Of a DNA stretch of 64,000 nt, positions 57,223 through 64,000 are shown in pieces; the first letter of the stretch is position 1, and the number at the start of each line of letters is the position of its first letter. The notes under the pieces are model-generated. The model worked only from the letters and a program-made list of their open reading frames with translations, did no database searches and was not told where the DNA came from. The position numbers and the translations under genes are program-made. The stretch spans positions 1 to 64,000 of the forward strand of contig JADNRV010000208.1 of NCBI GenBank assembly GCA_015499995.1. Reading direction: 5' to 3'. This stretch comes from Flammula alnicola (lineage: Eukaryota; Basidiomycota; Agaricomycetes; Agaricales; Strophariaceae).

Positions 57223-58510
57223 TCAAAAACAATCATCCCATGGCGGGTCGGGCATAGAACATTTAAAAATCACGTTGAAGAGGTCGAAAATAGCTCGTTT
57301 TTGAAACTGTACTAGTCTTACAGAAACCTCGAGCTGAATGATCTCCGAGCTGGAGATGGGTGGGAGCATGCGAATGACGTCCGCCTGAAGCTGCTCTGAA
57401 ATCAACTCCAGAGATGAAATTTCTCTTTCATTTGCGTCTATCTGCAATATGTACCTCAAGGAAAGGTTGGGCCAAGGAGGGAAACTTCGATGCAAATAAA
57501 AGGCTACGTAAATAAGCCCATTGAGTTCTGGGATCTGGGGCGAATGTCTGTTCATGAATCAGGCCTAGATTCGTCCATTTCATAGAGATCCTGAGTTTCT
57601 CGATAGACGACGTTGCAATTGGACTTTAGAAGGTGTCGAGAACAGACCAAGCCACGGGCTTTCTGAGAAAGTCTGCATATGTGCAAGTAGAAAGCTGAGA
57701 TCCAGGGCTTCCTGGAAGAAAGTTGTATCTGAAAAATAAAGTTATTGGTCAGGTATCGCATCAGTGAACCGAAAATTGGATAGCGCTTACAGTCGCTGGC
57801 GGTTCCAGGTTGAATGTCGGAAATTTGAAGAAAAGATGGGTCGCCTTTTTAGGCGATGTTAGATGGGAGGGTTTGTAATGGACTTTAGGATCCATCTTTT
57901 CAGGTATGAGAGAGTTGAGAGAAAGCTCCCTTAACGTAAGGCAAGTGGAGACGATAGTATCAAGGGGTAATCCTGCAATGCAACCAAAATGCAGTTTGGT
58001 CGAAGGAGAGGACACGCAGAAATTTATTATCGCAGCTGTTGTCCACATATCCAAATTTCTGGACGTGACGAAGCAATTTGAGCCTAGTTGGTAGGCCAGA
58101 ATTGAGCCCACTGCATTTTCTGAGTAGACGCAGTCTACCGCCCGCTTCCTGGTATGCTCTCTTTGGAAAGAGAACGGGCTCCAAAGAGCATACGTGGGAC
58201 TGCAGGAGAGGATACGAAGGGCGTGAATGAGAGAGATCGCTTGTCAGGATTTTTACAAATTTGTCGAGTCTGATCATATCTGATTCCTCGTGGGCGTGTT
58301 TCGCAACCATACTAGCTTCTTTATAATGCGAACTTCACCAAAAAGATGCCTGCGCGAAGAGGAAAGGAACAACCAGGAGGTCCGAGTCAGCGAACAAGCT
58401 TGTAACCCTGAGTGGCATCGAGGGTCTTCCTTCCAGTGGAGTCCCAATTAATCGATTATGAAATCCACGAGCTCTTGAGTAAGTGAATCGGCATATTGGC
58501 CCTTGTGCGG
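57223..58510 (-). pseudogene. F-box-like subfamily 3 pseudogene
   Basis: Minus-strand fragments match the intact gene at 58871-60511: QELVDFIINRLG and SLTRTSWLFLSSRRHLFGEV (near 58310-58480), then INFCVSSPSTKLHFGCIAGLP (about 58030-57960), then ADVIRMLPPISSSEIIQLEV (about 57390-57330). The frames shift between them and stop codons intervene, with a large part of the leucine-rich middle missing. A non-functional relic. Confidence 0.75.
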
Positions 58511-58870
58511 TGCGTAAACGATAAATGGGCATATCCAGTCGTGGTTGTTCAAAGTAGAAGTCACTGAGAAATCGTCAATCGTTCACCTCAAGTTCCAAAT
58601 CCGGCCCGCCTCTGAGGCTCTGACCCGTCTGCTTCTTATCGGCGGCACAAATGGATATAAATTTCCTGTTGGTTCATTGAAAACTACATCGTATTTATTC
58701 GTTTTTATCGTAAGCGTAAATACATGTCCAAATAGAAAGATACGGTTTGAAAATGTTCATGATTGGGGGGGTGGACCTTTCACTCATTCGATATCGTTTA
58801 CGCCGACGGGATATTTCCTCGAAGATTACGTATCTGGCCAGAGCTTTCTGAACTGATAGGCACCCAGAGG

Positions 58871-60511
58871 CTACCCATTGCCCCCGCCGATGCCGTCATT
58901 AAATCTAAATCTGTCAAAATCAGGTGGTTCCAACAAGAAATCCGGACGACGTGGAACATAAATAACTCTAATACTTGGTGTGATCTTGACTTCGAGTTGA
59001 ACTGTCGTCGACGTGGAAAGAGCTGGAAGCAGACGAATAATTTCCGCCTGAAGTCTATCTGCAACAGAGACCTCCATAGTGGACGACGTCGTCGGTAGTT
59101 CATCTTCATCAGCCACGTTTAACCAGTATTCAACAGAGAGATTGATGCGGACTGTCTTCAAGGAAGGGAATGATCCAGGTGCGACGCAGCTGGAATCAAA
59201 ATGCAGCCACTGACGTTCGATTTCAGGGGAGAAACTGCGTGGCGTTTGGTAGTGGTAAAAATGGTTCCAGTGCATCGACATCGTCAGAGTCTCTAGGGAA
59301 TCCGAAGTAGAGGCCGAATCAGGTGAGAAAAGTGTACGAGATTGCCAATGTGCAAATACGACGACTCCGTCAGCCGGAAAGGCAGGAGTAAACGTAAGTT
59401 CGAGGGACCGGAGTTGGCGAAAGATGTTCAATCGAATAGGTCCGGCCTGAAAATCTTGCGCGTCTGTAAAAAAAAGCGTTTGAATAGGGTATCAAGTCTA
59501 ACCGAGAGTGTACTCACACCAGGTCCGTATCCCGGAAATTCGGAGGGTCTTCAATGACGACGAGACGCAGAACATGAGTTTCCATTTATCCGCAAGGAAA
59601 TTTTCATATTCTCTTGACAATGATAGTTCCAGGCAATCGAGAGTGGAGAAAATGGTAGTAGGGAGATCGGGGCCTAATCTGTTCTGCAGTAGCGCCAAGG
59701 GTACTATTCCAGAGCCCTCTAGCGATAGGGATTTTACCGCTGGAAAAGGACCTCGTAACGACAAGACGTTGTCGGGATGGGGCGAACGAAAAATATTGCT
59801 TAGAGCCGACCACGTGGATTGGTGTTTCTCTTCCCTCAATTCTAATTCAAGGGAGTCCAAAACAAGGGATTGGAGGTTACTGCAGTTGACGATTATAGGG
59901 ACGAGGGGTAAACCTTCGATACAACCAAACTCCAGAGCAGTTAGGGAGGTTGACTCGCAAAAGTCTAGGATTGCAGATTTCGTGGTCTGGTCCAATAATG
60001 ACCAGCGGCATGGTGGTGCTTTCAACGGGAATTTGAGACTGAAGCTCTGGACGTGTGAGAGCAATTTGAGGATGGCTGGTAAGCTCGAATTGAGTGTATT
60101 CCACTGCCCTTGGTTTTGCTGTGACCGCAATTTTACGAATTTAGGTTCCCGAAGGGTCACGATGCGCCGATAGGCCTGGGTAGGTGAGAGAATAAGCTCT
60201 AAAGAGCGGATGTGAGAGGTCAGGAGGGGGGAGGAAGAGCGGCGGCTAGGATCGCATGTAAGGATCTCCAACAATCCGTCGAGTCTGGCTTTATCAAGAG
60301 TCATCTTGGAAAAATAGTCCTCCATATACCCGGGGTGTTGGGTGATACGAATTCGAGCAAAAAGAAACTTGCGTGCAGACGAAAGTAGTGACCAGGAGGT
60401 CTGCGCGCAAGCTCGCAATGCTGATCGGGCTCGATAGTTACCTTGCTGAGCTTGAGCACCGAGTTCGTCAATTATAAGGTCTATAAGCTCTTGAGGCAGG
60501 GTACTCTCCAT
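58871..60511 (-). CDS. F-box-like/LRR-like protein, subfamily 3
   Basis: Minus-strand exons 60511-59518 and 59463-58871 join in phase 1 (reading RTWYAQDFQAG) to give 528 residues. F-box-like start MESTLPQELIDLIIDELGAQ then LRACAQTSWSLLSSARKFLF. LTSHIRSLELILS and many leucine-rich stretches follow (NCSNLQSLVLDSLEL, FSTLDCLELSLS, SSLKTLRISGI). The longest frame begins upstream at a non-ATG codon; ATG 60511 sits right at the F-box. It ends in Gly-rich GIGGGNG. Divergent with LIS1, 196 bases between start codons. Presumed SCF adaptor. Confidence 0.8.
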
Positions 60512-60707
60512 GCTGGTAAATATGGTGTTGAATGGATATTCGGCTATGGTGAGAAGCAAGAAGTACAAGCCTTATTTGCCACAGGTACCGACGTGAAAGT
60601 AAACAGGGGTGCATGCGTATGTTTGGCAAGAGCGTGATGACTAAGCAATGTAGTTAGGGGAAGGTTGAGGAGACAGTCCTTGGAAAAGAAAAACTCTCAT
60701 TATCACC
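60512..60707. promoter_or_regulatory. Shared divergent promoter of the F-box-like gene and LIS1
   Basis: Only 196 bases lie between the two start codons. No TATA box is evident. A conserved essential gene and a fast-evolving family member share this interval. Confidence 0.45.
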
Positions 60708-62632
60708 ATGGCCGGACAACTATCAAGTCGACAACAACTGGATCTGTACGCGTTTTGGAACAGTCTTATATTAGTACCAAAAGGTCTAACATCGATTAAA
60801 CCAGGCACAAATCGATGCTTGATTACCTTTACAATGCTGGCTTTACGAAAACATACAATGAGTTCCGCGCGGAAGCACCGGAGGTGGTAGGCCCAACCAT
60901 GGCAATTTTGCAATTCAAGCTTTGCTGACGACGCATTGATACAAGTCTGACTTTACCCCAGATCCTACCTCTCCGGCGAGCGGGTTGTTGGTAAAGAAAT
61001 GGACGAGCATCATTCGAATGCAGAGAAAAGTGTGGCATGATCTTCAACATATGCCCTGTCGGCAGATCTAAACGCTCTTTTATTCTCCTTAGGTGATGGA
61101 TCTCGAAGCACGATTAGCACAGGCCCACGAGGAACTCGCAAATGCAGGACCAGTCGCGTCGGATAGTTCGAAACGCGTCAATAAAGAATGGATACCCTCA
61201 TCGACGCCTAAGAATACTCTGGTTGGCCATCGAGACAAGATAAATGCCGTCGCCTTTCATCCTCTATACTCTGTGCTGGCTTCCGCGTCTGTCGATGCCA
61301 CAGTCAAGATTTGGGATTGGGATACGGGTGAATGCGAGCGCACATTGAAGAGTCACACGAAGGCCGTCTCGGATTGTCGATACGATTCAACAGGCAAGGT
61401 CTTAGGTTCGTGCAATATCCCACTTTAATCCCCCTCTTGCTGTTGTTGCAGCTCTGCTTGCTGAATGCTCATTTTAGCTACCTGCTCTGACGATCTCTTC
61501 ATCAAACTTTGGAACGTTCCGGACGATTACAAGAACTATGCTACACTACGCGGACATGAGCATTCAATCTCGAGCGTGAATTTCCTGCCAGGCGACAACC
61601 AGTTGATATCAGCGAGCAGAGACAACACAGTTAGGGTTTGGGATGTGCATACGAGGTGTGTTGGGTTTACAAGCTAGGCATTATCTCGCAACTGAACCTA
61701 TTCCTCTGAATGTCTCAAGTCATTGCATTAAGGTGCTGAAGCCTCACACAGAATGGATTCGTTCAGCGCTACCAAGTGCTGACGGACGGTTACTCCTGAC
61801 TTGCTCTGATGACCACGTACGCTGATATCTGAATTGCCATTTCGGTGTGGATTAACCTAAACGACGCATACAGACCGCTCGAATCACGGACATGGAAAGC
61901 GCAGTCATGAAGACTGAGATGCGAGGGCACGATAATCGCATTGAATGTGCAGTGTTCGTGCCACAGGCCTCTATTCCAGCTGTTAGGGAGCTGGTCGCCC
62001 TGGTAATGCGGATCCATACTTTCATGTTGTCCGACACTGACCGATGCCCTATCTCCTATTAATCCCGACTTACTTTCTCAGCCAGCGAACGTACAGTCTG
62101 CGAAGGTTGATTCGCTAGGGATATCGTTCGTTATGACAGGATCAAGAGATAAGACTATCAAGTTGTGGGACGCTCTTCGCGGGCAATGTTTATGGACTTT
62201 TGTAAGCCCTTCCGCTTGGTCCTTTCTTTTTTACCTTTTGCTGAATCGAGCCTCGGAAGGTTGGTCACGATGGATGGGTTCAAGCGCTGACGTTCCATCC
62301 CTGTGGCAAGTTCCTTTTGTCAGCAGCTGATGATCATACTATGCGAGTATGGGACTTGAAAACCGGCCGATGCTTGAAGAAGAGTAAGTTTCGTTAATTT
62401 TAATAATGAATCTTGGTGTTAACGGTGTATAACAGTTGAAGCACATAGCCCATTCGTGCAGTGTGTGGCATGGGGACCAACGCCAGTAACAGAAGGCGAT
62501 GACTCAGACAGAATCGTCAACGTCGTGGCGACTGGCGGTACAGACAAGGTACGCTCCGCCAGTGAATTAAAAAGTTTGGCTGAATGACTGACTGTCTTCG
62601 CATTGTAGTTGGTCAAGATCTGGCGACCGTAG
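60708..62632 (+). CDS. PAC1: Nuclear distribution protein LIS1/PAC1/NudF
   Basis: Dynein regulator that binds the motor ring with NudE partners and is needed for nuclear migration in hyphae. Eleven exons (60708-60745, 60805-60883, 60946-61029, 61093-61405, 61478-61655, 61720-61816, 61874-62002, 62082-62201, 62260-62383, 62436-62548, 62609-62632) splice to 432 residues, close to the usual 410-470. The LisH dimerisation motif reads [20 protein letters not shown], then a short coiled coil ([19 protein letters not shown]). Seven WD repeats follow, e.g. [48 protein letters not shown] and the final LVKIWRP. The fifth repeat region carries an insertion ([14 protein letters not shown]) typical of LIS1. 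All introns are GT-AG. Confidence 0.96.
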
Positions 62633-63103
62633 TCCGCCCGCTGGACAGGCGTTCTTTCAGTGGAGTTTTATACCCGCTATATCGTCCATTTGGCATCGAT
62701 TCAGATATGGGTACCCATCACCGTCGGGCATCTAGAAACCACCTGCAGCCCAACTAATATGACCAGGTGCACTTTCCGGTTACATTATTCCCCAGCCAAC
62801 CCATATTTGCCGTCTTTCTAGATCTTTTCCATACCCCCTCGCGAGACTGTCGACGTTGCTCTGTGTATTTGTACTTGTATTACAACCAGCATAATTTACG
62901 TAGCTTACGATGATCCAAGGGAAATACATGCAATTATCACTCAAGGCAGTTTCCCGCCTTACGACGATTAACGGCAACTTCAATGCTTACTTAGTCAGCA
63001 CCCGTTAGTCGGTTGGCGGCAGGCCGCGCCGGAGTGACTCGAATGAAATTCAAAAACCCATTTGCAACCCACTTCTTGCCATCCTTTACACAACATATAC
63101 TAA
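62633..63103. other. Spacer after LIS1
   Basis: 3' region of LIS1 and the upstream region of the last F-box-like copy. No gene recognised. Confidence 0.35.
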
Positions 63104-64000
63104 CATGCCCAGTACTCTACCTCAAGGACTGGTAGACTGTATAATCGACGAACTCGCCGGCCAAAAGGATGACTGACAATCCCAATCAACATTGCGAGCA
63201 AATTGCGAGCTTCAAGTGCGCGCTAACCTCCTTGTCTTTTCTTTCGTCTGTGCGGCAGATACATGTTTGCTAAAATTCGTATCATCCAATGCCCCTTTGA
63301 TCTGTGCACGAGGCCCTACAATAAAGCCACACTCGACGACTTTTTACAAATTATTCAACGCGATCCCATCCATCGCTCTCCGCGCTTGGCACCTTTCCCT
63401 CTCTTGACTTCTCACATACGCTCTTTGGAGCTTGTACTCTCACGAACACAAGGCTACCATCCCCAAGCGTACGTTCGTAAATCTTAGCAATCAAAATGGA
63501 CGCCTAGATGCCAAAAGGATTGAAATGTCCTCAATTCAAGTTTACCTGCAATTCTCGAGTTGCTAACTCACGTCCAAAAATCCAGTCTCAAATTCTCTCC
63601 ACGTTGCAAGGCCCCCCCTGCAGCCTGCATGTGGTCTCTGTTACATACAGCTATAAAGTCTGCAATCCTCGAATTTTGCAAGTCGCCCTCCCTATCCACA
63701 TTGGAGTTCGGTTGTATCGAAAGTTTACCCTTATCCTTTATCATTGCGAATTGCAGGAATTTGAAAAGCCTCACCCTCGACTCTCTCGAATTTGAAGGAA
63801 AAGAAGGGATATCTTCGTCCAGGTGGTCAGCTCTTCCCAATAGCTTTCGGTCATCTCTCCCAGTCAATATCTTTCATTCCGCTTCTCAGGACACCATCGC
63901 GTTCTCGAAAGGTTCTTTTCCTAGTGTAATGTCCTTGTCCCTAGCAGGTTCTGTAGAGGAGCCCTTGGCATTTGGCATTGGGCAATATTGTGGAACCACT
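63104..64000 (+). pseudogene. F-box-like subfamily 3 pseudogene, truncated by window end
   Basis: Starts MPSTLPQGLVDCIIDELAGQ then meets a stop after KDD. Further fragments in shifted frames are CALTSLSFLSSVRQ, MFAKIRIIQCPFDLCTRPYN (63263 onward), LTSHIRSLELVLSRTQGYHP, and from about 63592 an open stretch containing IKSAILEFCKSPSLSTLEFG and NCRNLKSLTLDSLEFEGKEG that stays open to the window edge. Compared with the intact gene at 58871-60511 it has several frameshifts and at least two stops in its first 500 bases, so a functional product is unlikely. Confidence 0.75.

Noticed and set aside
1..64000. CRISPR array, rRNA or prokaryotic operon structure
   Set aside because: Nothing of the kind is present; introns and gene content are fungal.

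Overview
The window is nuclear DNA of a filamentous basidiomycete, most likely an agaricomycete. The evidence is the many 50-70 nt GT-AG introns, 13-40 nt micro-exons, a CYP63-type P450, a fungal (FunK1-like) kinase and a lineage-expanded F-box-like/LRR-like family with one conserved intron. Exon coordinates were assembled by hand from splice sites and homology-guided reading frames, without RNA data.

Layout. 1-310 holds the 3' end of an unidentified membrane protein. 1.3-4.1 kb is an 18-exon cytochrome P450 (CYP63-like, + strand). 4.7-6.1 kb is a kinase-like gene (- strand). 6.7-7.6 kb is calcineurin subunit B (- strand), head to head with the mitochondrial tRNA-modification GTPase MSS1/MnmE (7.8-9.9 kb, + strand). 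An F-box-like gene with an acidic tract follows (10.5-12.0 kb), then a decayed Sar1-type GTPase (12.4-12.9 kb). From 14.3 kb to 25.4 kb there is a minus-strand array of F-box-like genes and remnants, interrupted by a duplicated block (19.2-22.7 kb) that carries a 1.53 kb inverted-repeat element. A 594 bp TA-flanked MITE lies at 25.6-26.2 kb. From 52.5 kb onward related F-box-like genes run on the plus strand (53.5-57.0 kb). A pseudogene, an intact F-box-like gene, the LIS1/PAC1 dynein regulator (60.7-62.6 kb) and a last broken F-box-like copy finish the window.

The middle is the most unusual part. About 25.4-30.5 kb and 40.0-53.5 kb are reverse complements of each other and form an imperfect palindrome centred near 35.3 kb. 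Its two sides lead outwards to paralogous, oppositely oriented F-box-like genes. The loop holds an intronless F-box gene (30.8-32.2 kb), a second copy of the 19-22 kb block, about 4 kb of unrecognised DNA and an intronic gene for a His/Ser-rich low-complexity protein (38.8-39.8 kb). The right arm is interrupted at 44.7-52.5 kb by a segment absent from the left arm. That segment carries a gene in which many tiny exons, mostly bounded by phase-1 introns, appear to be spliced to a reverse-transcriptase-like exon, followed by a 70 bp hairpin minisatellite.

The housekeeping genes (calcineurin B, MSS1, LIS1) mark the window as normal euchromatic chromosome. The rest reads as a fast-turnover F-box-family neighbourhood shaped by tandem duplication, inverted duplication and later insertions.
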